Assembly: GCA_021018815.1 (NCBI GenBank)
Contig: JAITYX010000059.1
Span: 1,984,001-2,048,000, forward strand
Origin: Talinum fruticosum
Taxonomy: Eukaryota > Streptophyta > Magnoliopsida > Caryophyllales > Talinaceae
DNA: 64,000 nt
Direction of reading: 5' to 3'
Positions 48,001 to 60,470 of the stretch are shown here, one piece after another (the first letter of the stretch is position 1; each line of letters opens with the position of its first letter). Under the pieces are notes generated by a model that searched no databases, was not told the DNA's origin, and saw only the letters and a list, made by a program, of their open reading frames with translations. Position numbers and translations under genes: made by a program.

Positions 48001-51000
48001 TACGTGGCTGAATAACTTCTACTGTAGCATCTTAATAGACTGATCAAGTTAAGCACTTCAATCTTTCTTGGGCACTCTAATGCTCCCATTCGTAAATAAA
48101 AATAGTGACCATGTGAAAAACATAGAGCTTGCTTGAGGATTCTAGTGTAATTCTACTCCTCTAGTTCACTTAGGGATGAATTTCTGTTTATGTAGCCTGT
48201 TAACTGAGCAACTACTGAGATTTTACCCTGAAGAATGGATAATGAAGCGCAAGGTGAAAAAGAAACATCACAGAGTTGATTATTACTAGCTGTACAAAGA
48301 ATGAATGAGATACATAATTATATATCTCAAGAAGAGAGTGGAAGACTTTGTGTTTAAGGCATCTTTAGAAAGAAAAAAACAGGGTCTTTCACTCTCTTTT
48401 TCTCTCCCTTGTTAGTAGCAATATCATTCAAATATACAAGGTTGCTTGGGAACTTGATTTATGAAAACACATTCCTTTACATGTCATCAAGGCTAACATG
48501 TGAATCTTGAAATGCATTTGGTACGAGGATATGTGACCCCTACTTGGAAGCAAAACTCGTGTTGGTTAGATGACACCTCAATATAGCACCTCCTGTAGTT
48601 CATAGTGCTCTGCTTGTAGGTCTGATGAGGGCTTGCAATAAATTGGGCTTTCCCATCCCTGAAAAGAGGGGCCTCCATTGTTAAGGCACTTCATCCTCCA
48701 CCTTAGAGGAAAGGTTTTTTGTAGTTAAAGTCAAAAGTCGATGTTGATGAGGGGGCACGAGGAGAGGTGTGAGAATTGGTGTCCGTCCTGGAGCTCGATG
48801 GACCACTCTTAGGTATGTTGAAGAAAGAGGAGCTAATAGCTTACAACACTGAACATCATAGACTCAAGCAGGTAGGGGACGTGCATTGATGGTGGGCATG
48901 TTGAAGAAAGAGGAGCTAATAGCTTACAATGCTGGACATCATATAGTCAAGCAGGTCGTTGACTTGCAGTAATGGTATAATTTATTGCTTCATTTGGTTT
49001 TCAAAGCTAGCTACTCAATGGAAGTCCTCAGATGTTTTGTTCTAATCAGCTTCAAAGAAGTTTTTACCTTTTACCACTTGGTAAAGTACTTTTGCTTATC
49101 ATGGTCACTTGTGACTCGTAGCACATTTGGACTTCATTGCGAAAGCACTTGACTAATAGCAGTACGAACCTGCTAATGTGTCAACAGATTGCCCATATAT
49201 ATTGGTGCTGTGCACAATCCTCTGGTTTACTTATGGTTTGTTTGCTCACCCTCTAGTATGTGGGAAGTTACAAAAATACCCTTTATACTAGTAGTATTTA
49301 GAAATAGTGATCCAATAACTCCCTTAGAGTGGCACTTGTTTGTCATAAGTTGGAGAGAGGCCGCATTATCCTTTCGAGTTGCGTGTTCCACCTTATTGTA
49401 AGAGGAGGAAATGTTTCAGAACTCTAATGTTGAGATTCTTTGCATCATTCATTTAATCTTGCCCCCAACTCGTCACCATTTTGTCCCCTTTTATGAGGCA
49501 TATGACCTCCAGGCAATCATCACTCATAGCTTGTAAAGGAGGTGTATTAGTTACCTTCCACACGTTCCTTTCTTCGTTAATGAAACAACAGGGAAAGTAT
49601 CTTTGATTTTTCAATTTGTCTTGAAAGTTTACACCTATGTGAAGTTTTGTATATTTTTTGATATGGCTTTTTGTTAGTGGGTTAGTTCTTTCATTGGAGC
49701 TAATTGATTCTTTTAGGTATACATTGGCATTGGCTTGCATCCAAAAATCCAACTGAAATTTACATATTGCTTGTAGACTGAGAAATGTGGATCTGGCATT
49801 GTGGCTGATGAAGATATTACGCAAGGGAATTTATCATAGAATATGTAGGAGAAGGTGAAGACTTCATTCTTTTCGAATGATGCATTTCCTTTGAATATAT
49901 TTTTTAGTTTGCATCTAATATCACCGGTTTCTTCATATGTTCTATTCATTGATCAATGTTGACTTATGATGCAGTTATTGATGACAAAACATGTGAAGAA
50001 AGGTTGTGGAAAATGAAACACCGCGGGAGACCAACTTCTATCTTTGTGAGATTAATCGAGATATGGTGATTGATGCCACATACAAGGGGAACAAATCTAG
50101 ATACATTAATCATAGTTGTTGTCCGAACACAGAGATGCAGAAATGGTTTTCTTCGGATCCCTGAAGCTAATTCAGTTATAATATTCTTTTTCTTTGAATC
50201 ACTTCAACCTTTTCTATTAGGAGCATTGATGGTGAAACCAGGATTGGAATTTTTGCCACCCGTGACATAAAAAGGGCGAGAATCTGACATATGATTACCA
50301 GTAAGTACTGATGTGGACTTCATTTTTATGTGAACGTTATAGCTGTCAACTGCCTGAATAAAGTGTAATATTTGAAAAGATTGTATTTTCCATGATTTTA
50401 AGGATAAGATTTCTTGTCTTCATAAATCAGGCTAACAAAATTAGCAGGTTTGTTCAATTTGGTGCAGATCAAGATTGCTATTGTGGTGCTGCTGGCTGTA
50501 GGCGTAAACTTGGTGTTAAACCCAACAAGCCTAAGATGCCTTCTTCCGATGCTGCATTGAAACTTGTTGCACGCCAGGTAGCTGCATCATCTCCAAAAGT
50601 CAAAGCAATGTTGTATGGAAGAAACGTATGTTATGGTGGTCTGTTTTCTTCTGAAGTTTTGGGTTTTGAAGTTGCTTCAAATTCTGCATTTAATACCTTG
50701 GTTGCCTTTGGTTGCATATTGATTCCTTTTCTTTGTGGGGGAGATCAGTCGCACATGCTCATTAGGACCTTTACTTTGCGACTCTGCGCTGAAGAAGCTG
50801 AATGATTTGTTTAAAATTAACACTGATGTACTTGCCAATTAGATGATCAGATGCTGCATCTTACCGAGTCGAATGTATAGCAGTTTCTGGCATTTAGACA
50901 TCTTATAATATAATTGTGGGATGGGGACGGCAACATTGAGGTTAATCTTGCCGACATCCCCCTCCTGGATCACGCCAGTGCAGGACTTACACTTCCAAGA

Positions 51001-54000
51001 TGAAGAAAGAAAAGGTGTATTAGGCATGGGAAGTTCCTTAAAAGACTTTCTCCTCACTTCAACGTGTATGGCATTGGATTGTCAGTTGGCCCATTTTTCA
51101 TAGATTAATCAAATTTCCTTAGCAATAATTGAAACCACCCCTCCATGCCTACAAAATCAGAGTTCCAGTATTTGTGAATTAGGAGCTGAGATCACATCTG
51201 ATTCTGATCTGACATAGGCGGTTTCTGAATACAATCTGTATGATGAGTACATGCCCAAATTACTTATCTTCAAGATCTCGTACCAAATTGTCTATTAAAT
51301 TCTTGTCTTCATTTACAACAAACAAATGCCTAAGTAGTAAATATCTGAACAACCTTTTCAGATCTGACACGGGACACATTATCAACCAAATTTCTTGGAC
51401 ACAATCCCACATTGCCAAGTAGACCAAACTCTAGCTTCGACGTTGATATCTTCAATCCAAATTGAACAAAACCACAAAAAGGGAAAATGGCGGGGTTTTA
51501 CCAGAAGAAGAAAAGAGGACGAGAGGAGGATTGAATAAGGGGAAGGAGCGAGGAGGAGGAACAAAGATTCTTGTTTTCTTTCTTTTTACCCCCTTGTTTT
51601 TAGGGGTGGGGGTGATGAATGAACAGATGGGTTGGAGGTGGGCTGGGGTAACTAACTTTAAATGGAGCCATGTAGGGTTATAATTAGAAAAGAGTCACCT
51701 GAGTTGTGCATGGTTGATGGGGTTAATAGGAAAAAATAAGTAAAAGATAAAACAGTCAGGTCGGATGCCATTCAGATCAGGTGGAGCCTTCCATCCAAAT
51801 CTGATCTGACCTCACTTGATACTTTTTTTGATAGGTTTTGGATAGTTTTTTCCCCTTCTGATTCAAATCAGATAATTTTGCCTTAACTCGGTTCGCTTTA
51901 CATCAGATTCTGATTGAATTGCCATCCATAGTCAGGTCTAGCGACATGCACTTAATTCCACGGGGATGTTGAGATCTTTTGATGGCAGTGGAAAAATCCC
52001 AACTTCCCATTCAGATATGGGTACCTTTGTGAAAAATGCAAATGCTTAAAATTTCATTCCTCAACTTCTTGGGAGCTAGTTCTATATGCATTTGGTTTTT
52101 GCAATTGTACATAACCATACTGCTACCATTTTTGACGCTGGTACCCGTACTCCATCCAAGAGGAAGAGTCAAATAATGTTGCATAAGATAATGCCATTAG
52201 TTCTTTCCATTCCTTATTTTTGGTTTTGTTTGTGGAACAAAGAGAAATACTTCTTTTATTTTTATTCATTGAGAGGAGCACACTGACAGCTTCATATCAA
52301 ATTAATGTACCTCTCAGTTTTATCATGCTGGGTGGATACATCCTTGGCCCTGAAACATAAGTTGTGTCCATTGAGCCCTAGACTCCATAAAAAAACAATT
52401 AGAGGACAATTTATTAAGGCATTTTGCTTTAGTATTAAGACGTAAAGCTTCCCGACAATTCTGAAGAAATCATGTGCATGCCTGCACATGTTCTAGTGTA
52501 CTGATTTTAGTTGGGGAATGCTGCTGTTCTTCGGGTGAAACAAACTTTTGAGGAAAAAATCTGAATAAATTTGATATCAGTCTCTTTGCGTAGGTTTCAG
52601 TTTGATACTCTATATTTACACGACATTATGTTTGCAAATTGACTTTCTTGCTTCCTAGTGATCAACTGCTGAAGTCTGTCATTATTGCTTTGACAGTTTG
52701 ACACTAGTGATAATCAATATATTTCTCTTGCTGCTATTGTGAGGCCTGCTGAAACGGACCCATATTTGATTACCTGCCCACAACAAAACGCAAAACAAGA
52801 CAAATCAATGCAGTTTCGACCCAAACTCAAAATCAATTTTACTAACTGGACATACCTGAAATTTTCCTGACGTGTATTGTTCCCCTGTCTTCTTAACATA
52901 CTTTGGGCGTGTTCAGTAAAATTAGCTGTTTTAGTAGTGGTTAGCTGTTTTAGTAGTTGTTAGCTGTTTTATTAACGATTAGCTGTTACTCGACTAGTGG
53001 TTAATGGTTAGATGTTCAACTAGTGATTTGAGATAAGTGTGTTCGGTAATAGTAGCTATTTAAGTAGCAGATTTGTATAAAATAACATAAAAGGACATAA
53101 TTGATAAAAGATTTTAGAAAATAAAAAGGAGAATTTTGGAAATTATGTGCAAACACTAGGTAGTGTTTTTGAAAACGTTACTTTGAGTAACTTTTCATAA
53201 ACACTACCTAAAACTCTACTCACTATGTCAAACACTACTTTACCGAACACTTACTTTAGCTTTAGCTTACAAATGGAAGGACAACTTAGGGCCTTTTATA
53301 GCTAACTTTAGTACTATCTTACAACCTTACAACTTCAGCCTCATAGCTTCTTACAGTTAAATGGAATAAGGCCTTAGTGGACTAACTCAAAAGTATTCCC
53401 TAACTTGATAAGAATCCAAATTCCGACCCAAATCCGATCCTACTAGAATATTCCATCGAAGTGGCATGATATGATGTAAATACCAGTTTGCCTGGTCTAG
53501 CTGCTGTTATTCCTGTTAATGCTTTCATACTTTGCCAGAGTTGTTATTCCAGTTTGCCAGGTCTGGCATGATATGATGTAAATACCAGTGTGAACATCAA
53601 CTATGAAGATTCTCCCTCATTTTCGTAATGATTCCTGTCATATGGAGCAAATGAAAGAGTGAGAGAGAAAAAACAAGAATAGGATTGTTGGTCAAATGTT
53701 AAAGGCACATTCTTACATGGATTGGAGATTGTGCAGTTTAAGACAATGTAGAGGCTGAATTTCATGAAAATCAATAGACTCAAAGCAAAAGCCACTATGG
53801 CTCCGGTCAAGTAGTTTAACATTCCTGACATCTGTGGACAAAGTTCTGGTTTACAACTTTGAATTTGTGAGATTAATTGTGTTATTGTATTAGCTTTCCT
53901 TATTGCGGCCCTGGTAAATAAAGATGTATCAGATTTGTCTTTCATGCCTCTTTTCAGGTTGCGTCCCTCTCAAATTCTGTCTGTTTTGTCTTCATATTCT

Positions 54001-55386
54001 TTTGGGTGTTTCCTGCGTGGCAGCTGATGTTTGTCCTCTGATTTTATTTGTTTTCTCCCATAGTATTTGCATATCTATTCATGCCACATTGTTTATTTAG
54101 CCTTTTATCGTACATAAATTCGCTCGAAGTTGTTGGGCTAATATCAGGTTCTTTGCTTCTCTTGCCCCCTGAAACAGGTTTATCAGAATGGAGCTTTGCA
54201 TGGAGGTAAGGAATGCGTGCGGCCATTGTCTATTTGTCTCTTTTTCCTTGGACAAATTTCTAAGCAGTATTTTCAGTCAATAAATTAGTGCCTGAATGTT
54301 ATTGGTGGACCTCATTTCTGGAGTTTGCTGTTCTATTTTGTCATGCAGGAATGGACATACATCGAGGGAACGGCAATAATTGCATTGGTGAAGTTGTCAG
54401 AATTCTCCATTCCGAGCCTAACAGGTACTCCAAAAGTGCTTTTCTCCAATTTTATGCTTGGACTATTGGTCTTTATGAATGTGAGCTTACTGGACGTTAG
54501 TTTAAATGGGAACCATATCTTCAGTTGTATTGAAAAACATGCAACAGTAGATAGATAAATATCCATCTAGGGTAAAGACAGGAATATCCGGGTTATTAGT
54601 GTAAATGAAGTTTCTAGCACTATCATTTCCTCAGAACAGATATGTGAAAAAATGATTGGAAAACCATGGCAAGCTGAAGTAGTACCCTCCAACCCCTTCA
54701 GTCCCCCAAAGTAAAAGGCTGCTTTTTTCTTGGGACTTTGTGCTCATGAGTAATTAGAACCCTAATGGGGGTGTTCGAGATGTTTTCCTTTCCTTCTCTT
54801 TTTCTTTATAAATTTAAAGCAAGCTTGCATATTCATTTTTCTGTATTCAATTTGTAATGTTCTTCACAAAATATAATCTTTCCGCACAATGACATAATAA
54901 AATTTTTTTTTGGTTAAGTCTATCTTTTATAAGATTTTTAACTTTAAAGTTGACAATCATAAATTTTGCTCTGTCAAGACTGGATAAAGGAACACTGGGA
55001 CCTGGGATTGTAATGTCCTTATTGTTTGTTGTCTTGTCCCGAGCATCCTCTTCAGTCCAGAAATGGAATCAATTCATAAATAAAAAGGAATGGCTGGAAC
55101 ATCTATCTAATTTCTCGAACTTGAGGCTTCTATCTTTTTTGAGTTTTTTCCATACCGACTCTGAAATTATCTTCTCCGTTTTTGTCCCAGGTCATTTGGT
55201 ATCATAAAGCGGTTTGATAATATTTCAAAGAAGCATTGGGTGAGTGTTGGTTTCCTCTGGGCTTGGTTCATTATCTGAAGATGAGACTAACTGGTACTGT
55301 CGTTGCAGATTATGTTTGAAGATGGAAGTGTTGAACTTATTGACATGTCAAAAGAAGATTGGGAATTTTGTAGCTTCATATTGTAG
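44971..55386 (+). CDS. ASHH3/ASHH4-like SET-domain histone-lysine methyltransferase
   Basis: Family members methylate histone H3 lysines in the nucleus. Coding exons: 44971-44982, 45334-45463, 45825-45936, 47218-47317, 49777-49854, 49975-50145, 50221-50300, 50448-50625, 54178-54205, 54349-54424, 55191-55239, 55309-55386. They give about 364 residues if frame is kept; Arabidopsis ASHH3 is almost the same length. Early exons carry NPVEFELPDWFNKW, then a cysteine-rich AWS domain. The SET domain spans 49777-50300 (VGEVIDDKTCEERLWKMK, SRYINHSCCPNTEM, and the TYDY region); the post-SET GADQDCYCGAAGCRRK follows. The tail has SFGIIKRFDNISKKHW and ends after DMSKEDWEF. Three SET exons each lack one base in a T or G run (49830-49832, 50025-50027, 50274-50276), so literal translation stops early. 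A leader exon (about 44220-44462) and a 3' UTR intron (55392-56241) are likely. The intron before 54178 is 3.55 kb. Confidence 0.93.
44987..45012. repeat. (TC)n microsatellite just after a splice donor
   Basis: Thirteen TC units start four bases into the intron that follows the first coding exon of the ASHH3-like gene. Confidence 0.9.
48812..48975. repeat. Tandem duplication of about 83 bp in an ASHH3-like intron
   Basis: The block with ATGTTGAAGAAAGAGGAGCT, then AATAGCTTACAA, occurs at about 48817 and 48899, followed each time by a CATCATA...TCAAGCAGGT stretch. There is no coding role. Confidence 0.85.
50626..54177 (+). other. 3.55 kb intron of the ASHH3-like gene
   Basis: No conserved exon was found inside on either strand. 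It holds the hAT-like element at 52905-53250 and a direct repeat of about 25 bases (GGCATGATATGATGTAAATA...) at 53463 and 53565. Confidence 0.8.
52905..53250. mobile_element. hAT-like MITE
   Basis: The left end GGGCGTGTTCAGTAAAATTA and the right end, complement of GTGTTCGGTAAAGTAGTG, are inverted relatives. TTAGCTGTTTTAGTAG-type subterminal repeats follow the left end three times. A second GTGTTCGGTAATAGTAG at 53039 suggests nesting or internal rearrangement. The flanks CATACTTT and TTACTTTA could be an imperfect 8-bp target duplication. Confidence 0.5.
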
Positions 55387-55391
55387 ATAGG

Positions 55392-56241
55392 GTGAGTCCT
55401 CTTGCTAATTTGTGTCTTTGATTTTTGTTAATTTGTTTGCTTGGATGAAATTTGTGAAATTGTTATTTATTTGTCCTCCTCATTTCCCCCTTATGCTATT
55501 TTATGGAGAACATTTTCATGGTGGCCTTGGTTCAACGTTGTGGAGAACATTGCGTAGAATTGACTAGGAAAAAGAATCAAATTAATATAGGCCTGAAATT
55601 ACCCACTTTTAAAAGGTGGTTCGAATTTGAGATGAGGTGAGAATATTGCTATATTTCTCAAGACAGATTTCAGAGGATTTATTTTCCTGTTAGTGAAGAG
55701 ATCTCAGTCTCGTAAATGTTGTTGCATCAACCATGGATACTGTATCTTCATTGCTTGATTTCATTTTCAGTTAAGGTCCAGTCTCTGCATAGTACTTTTG
55801 ATAATCTGAAGTTTACTTGTTCTACTTCTGGGGAGTTACCTGGGTTTGACCGGTTTCGTTTGTGCTGTACGTGATGCCGACGACTGTGTAGAAATCAATC
55901 ACCCATTTCCTGGTTTGGTTGGATGAAAACAAACACTTGCTGGTTAATGATTGATTTGGAACATCTCCCTCAACTGAAGGCAATTGAGAAATCCACCTTA
56001 CATTTGCAATGACGATCACTGTTGGAGTATGGTCTAGTTGCTTGTTACGGTTTTAGTTTGACTCCAAATAGTATGGTCCTAAAAATAGTGTTGCTTTTTC
56101 ACTTTTAACTCCAAATAGTATGGTCCTAAAAATATTGATCATTTGCTTCGTAAATTGCTCATATGAATCATGACTTCCATTTGGCCTCATTTTTCTGTTT
56201 TTTGTTTTTGTTCCAATTCCCCCCTTTTGCTTCTTTTACAG
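55392..56241 (+). other. Probable 3' UTR intron of the ASHH3-like gene
   Basis: GTGAGT six bases after the stop codon and TTCTTTTACAG at 56231-56241 form a good intron pair. An intron this close to a stop should not trigger nonsense-mediated decay. An imperfect direct repeat around ACTCCAAATAGTATGGTCCT lies inside (56061 and 56108). Confidence 0.55.
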
Positions 56242-57603
56242 GTTGAATCATAGCTAGGAAATTCAGTCAATTGTTACCTTATCCTGTAGAAGATGCCTGA
56301 ATTGATACTCCATTTTACCTCATCCAAGGTCGGCTCCAGATTACAGAAATGTTGAGCAGTACAAGCTGCAGAACGAATAACTAACCATCTCTCCCCGCCC
56401 CCTCCCCTTTTGTTTTTGGAAACTCTTGTATCACTATTGTATCAATTGTTACTATTCTCTTTGTTCTTTTCGTTAATATCTTTGTAACATTTGTAGCATA
56501 GTGTTCACGACTTTTCCAACTTTTCTCTTGAAGGCATTTTCCATTTGTAGGCTCATTGAAGAGGATACTCTTGAAAAATTGACCAATAATTCTCTGTTCA
56601 ATTGTTCAGATAGCAGGGCTTTATGTTCAATTTATATCCTCCATCTCATCCCCGAGTAGGGATATTACGTTCTGTTGATGTTTGTGTCTTTTTTTTTTTT
56701 TTGGGGGGAGGGGAGATCTGTCATGTATTTGTGAAGTGTTGCTTGCTTGGTAGAGCATGCAATTTGAATTGAATAAAAATACTAGTATACAGTGAAATTG
56801 TGATAAATTAACCTCCGCTTTTTTACCCCCTTACATTACTCGAGAGGCTTTTAAAATTTTGCTAGCAGTTATACCATGGACCTGGGACCTTTTATTCCCG
56901 GGCCATGTTTCACCGAATGTCTACAAATTTTAAAATATTCACAGGAGCATGTACTTTCAAGAGAGAGAAAAGAAGATTAGGTTTACAAAACTCACCTCTA
57001 TTTCGCCATTCGTCGAACCATCTCGTGGCATATCTTTGAAAAGTAGGTACTTGCGAGAGCATATCGGATATTCTGTCTAATGTCATGTTGAAGGGAAAAT
57101 AAGGGATGTGTTTTAGATGGGGAGAGTATTAAAAAATGGTTTTTTTTTGTCTACTTTAGAGGTTACTAGTATTTATATATAATTATGATTTGCAATTAGT
57201 AGTTATTAAATATTAGCAGTTAGATGTTGTCATAAGTGTTAAAATTAACGTGTTTTAAAATCAAATTGACCCAAAATATGAAACTACCATAATTAAAAAA
57301 GGGGTCTACCTTCAAAGTGCTCATTCGAACTAGACATGTAGGAAAATTTTCAGTGGAACTACTCAAACAATAGACCCTTAAACTAGGAGAGTTATCACGA
57401 TCCAAACACATCTTCCATATTCCTCATCATCCTCATGAATCTCGAATTATCCTTTAATCAATGGATTTCTCATATTTTCTCCCCATCTTTCCCCTATTGC
57501 CCTCATTATCCCCGCATTGGGATTTGGGGCATAACTAGACTAGATTTCACCTAACCATAATCACCATGGTCCATAATATTTGGTGATTTAGAGCAATCAT
57601 GGC

Positions 57604-57665
<62 letters not shown>
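57604..57665. repeat. (GAT)n microsatellite
   Basis: About 20 uninterrupted trinucleotide units in intergenic DNA. Confidence 0.95.
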
Positions 57666-57666
<1 letters not shown>

Positions 57667-57984
57667 AGGACCGCGGTGTTTTGAGCTGAGAGCATGACTG
57701 CTGGCGCTTTTAGGTACCTTAACTTTTGTTGTAATATTTTTTTGTCTCTTTTTCGGTTCATAAAATTATTGAAAATATAAAAATTACAAGTCTTATCTTG
57801 TTAGATGTGAAAAAGGTAAAAAATTAATGTTTTAAGTTGATGAAAGCAGAGGTAAAATTGGTACTCAATAAAAAACTTTTAATTTCCTATTCAACATATC
57901 GGATATATAATGTCAATGTCGAAATGGACCATGGAAAACGTTACAACAAAGGGAAGTATACTTAAGAGTATATTTTCATTGCTT

Positions 57985-58265
57985 GAGGGAACTTTAAATA
58001 GTTACACCAAACCAAATGCTATCTATGCGTAATTTTTATATCTAATGGGCCTTTAAATAGTTTCACTAAAGCGAGAGATAAAAGTCGAGATACCTAAGAG
58101 TAATCTTTCATATCTAAGGAGCCTTTAAATAGTTTCACTAAACCTTACGGTACCTATGAATAATTGTTTGTAAAAGTTAGGGTACTTAGGATTAGTTTTT
58201 CATTATTGAGAAGTTTTAAAATAGTTATACCAAACTTGAAGGTATATCTACATAATTTTTATATA
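57985..58265. repeat. Degenerate minisatellite, four units
   Basis: The core CTTTAAATAGTTTCACTAAA recurs at about 57992, 58051, 58122 and 58214 with variable spacing (about 60-90 bases). Each copy is followed by a GGTACCTA-like and AATTTTTATAT-like stretch. Confidence 0.65.
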
Positions 58266-59381
58266 TAAATATATTAAGCAATAGGACTTGAAATTTTTTA
58301 ATAACTTATTCAGTCGGATAAAAGATTCTATGGGTTGGACCGGACCAAATACCCAGCCTCACTTTATGGAGAGGACTAGAGTAGAGAGAGTGGCAGGAGA
58401 AAGGTATGGTAATTGGTGGCGTTGCATAAATTTTCAGCATTTTTTTATTTTCTTTTAAAATGAGAAATTTTTGTGACCGTTAGATTTGAATATGCTGATG
58501 TGTCAACATCTTAAAGGAAGAGCGCAAATATGCAGTTAATTTTGAAAATCAAAATTATTCCCCTTCCCAACGGCAACTTTACAATTCAAATACCGTTCAT
58601 ATCTCTCTCTCCTCCCCCATTCTGTTCATATCTCTCTCTCTGTTCATCTTTCTATTTCTCTCTCTTTCCTCCCCCTTTTCTCTCTCTGTTCATCCCTCTC
58701 TCTCCTCCCCCTTTCTTATCTCTGCAGTCATCATCTCGGCCGCGAGCTCTTTCTGTCTCTTCTGCTATTTTCCTGGTAATGGTTTACTGCTTTCCTCGCC
58801 AACGAGTGCGTTACTCTGCACCTATTCTTGAATTATTTGCTTCAATTTGTCTATTTTTGCAATTATCTTTTAATTTTTGCTCCGCCTTTCCTTTTTTCGC
58901 TACTGCTGTGATTTCCCCTGAATTTCTGGGTTCAATCATTTCAGATTTTTTTGATTTTTTTTCTTCTTACTGGGTTGTTAATTGTAACATTGGATGTCGT
59001 GTTAGTTTTGATTCACCATCTGGGTTGAGAAAGTAATGAATAATGCGAAGAAACTAGAGTGGAGAACTAAAAATTGAGTTCCAGAAAACTCTGTTTTCAT
59101 ATAGCAAAAAGAAGACTCAATTTGTGTATTTCTTGTTTTGGGCAGAGGAGCTATGCAATACTTGTACCGCAATGCCATTTTTGTCTGTGAACGTCTTTGT
59201 GCCGAATACATGAAATGGCTGTCAGGGATGCTCTAAACTCTGCACTAGATGAAGAACTGGCTGCAGATCCTATTGTCTTTTTGATGGGTGAAGAGGTATC
59301 ATGGACACATGAAATTATATCTGACTCTGTTGCTTTTAATCATGAATACTGCTTCTCGAACATTTGCGAACCTACTTACGC

Positions 59382-59406
59382 CTTCTTCTTCTTCTTCTTC
59401 TTCTTT
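59382..59406. repeat. (TTC)n microsatellite
   Basis: About eight TTC units in the first intron of the E1-beta copy, just ahead of the 15-base exon. Confidence 0.85.
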
Positions 59407-60038
59407 TGTTTTTTTGTGGGTATGAATAGGTTGGGGCTTATAAGGTGAAAATTCCTGTGATTCTGTTCAGCAATTTTGTTTTAATTGGTTATACTTTTCT
59501 CACTCATATTTTTTCATTGTACCAGATATCTAAAGGGATTTTGGATAAGTATGGTCCAGAAAGAGCAATTGACAGTCCTATCACAGAGGTACCTTTTTTA
59601 ATCTCTTAGGAACACTTCTGTTTTCCCTTCTACTGATTCATATTCTTCAGTCAACCTGGGTTTTAATATCTTTCTTTTTTCTGATCAGGCTGGTTTTGCT
59701 GGCATTGGAGTTGGTGCTGCATACAATGGTCTCAGACCTATTATAGAGTTTATGACATTCAACTTCTCAATGCAGGTGAGACATAGTTCTATTGTTCATT
59801 CCTTTTTTTTTCCCTGTCATTGTATCTAATTGTTTCCAAAAGCCCTTTCTTTGGTTCAATGAGCAGCAGCAGAGGCACCTCCCCTTAAAAGTGTGCTTCT
59901 GATAGTCTGATAATCTGATAGTTGTCTTCAATGCATCTCCTCCACCCCCTCCCCACATAATCACACGATTCAGTAATCAACACCTTGTTCAAAACCAAAG
60001 CAGACGCATCATACTTGGGCTGAGGCTTCGATATAAAA

Positions 60039-60331
60039 TGGGGTCTTTTCCTTTAGAGGGTTAGAGAAGCATCCTTTGGGTTAAAAAATATAGACGGAAA
60101 AACAAGTTCCAAAGAAATGGAAATGCAACTTGTCTTTGATTTGCTTGTGATGTTTGCTTACCAACAGGTTCTTTTTGTGATATACGCTTACCAACAGATA
60201 TAACATGGGGTCTTTTCCTTTAGAGGGCTAGAGAAGCATCCTTTGGGTTAAAAATATAGACGGAAAAACCGGTTCCAAAGAAATGGAAATGCAACTTGTC
60301 TTTGATTTGCTCGTGATAAATGCTTACCAAC
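60039..60331. repeat. Direct duplication of about 127 bp in a pseudogene intron
   Basis: ATGGGGTCTTTTCCTTTAGA starts both copies (about 60039-60165 and 60205-60331), and both end in GCTTACCAAC. They differ at only a few bases, so the duplication is fairly recent. About 40 bases lie between them and include a third GCTTACCAACAG. Confidence 0.85.
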
Positions 60332-60470
60332 TCCCTTCCTATTCATTGTAGGCAATTGATCACATTAATAATTCGGCTGCAAAATCAAACTACATGTCCG
60401 CTGCTCAGATATCTGTGCCAATTGTTTCAGAGGACCAAATGCTGGAGGTCAAAGTCCAAAACAGCTGAAA

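Larger units (their letters stand above)
56242..59145. other. 3' end of the ASHH3-like gene and spacer before the PDH pseudogene
   Basis: The first part should be the ASHH3-like 3' UTR; an AATAAA at 56772-56777 is one possible signal. The rest holds a (GAT)n tract, a minisatellite and, at 58590-58720, a CT-rich block that could be the old leader of the E1-beta copy. The open frame at 58530-59036 is a pyrimidine-rich artefact without domain similarity. Confidence 0.5.
59146..60470 (+). pseudogene. Truncated pyruvate dehydrogenase E1-beta copy
   Basis: The E1-beta subunit pairs with E1-alpha in the mitochondrial pyruvate dehydrogenase complex. Recognisable exons: 59146-59295 (RSYA, later EMAVRDALNSALDEEL and MGEE), 59430-59444 (VGAYK), 59526-59588 (ISKGILDKYGPERAIDSPIT), 59689-59775 ([24 protein letters not shown]) and 60352 onward (AIDHINNSAAKSNYM, ISVPIV). 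Borders are GT-AG. Damage: an in-frame stop at 59188-59190 lies between RSYA and EMAVRD, in about 42 extra bases. VGAYK lacks four residues found in the Arabidopsis protein. The last exon shifts frame in a T run near 60425 and then loses similarity within a few codons. The remaining two thirds of the protein (about 360 residues in the family) is absent downstream. An intact copy presumably exists elsewhere. Confidence 0.85.

Noticed and set aside
58530..59036. 168-codon open frame ahead of the E1-beta copy
   Set aside because: It is driven by CT-rich sequence and shows no similarity to a transit peptide or the E1-beta N-terminus; at most it overlaps an old leader.
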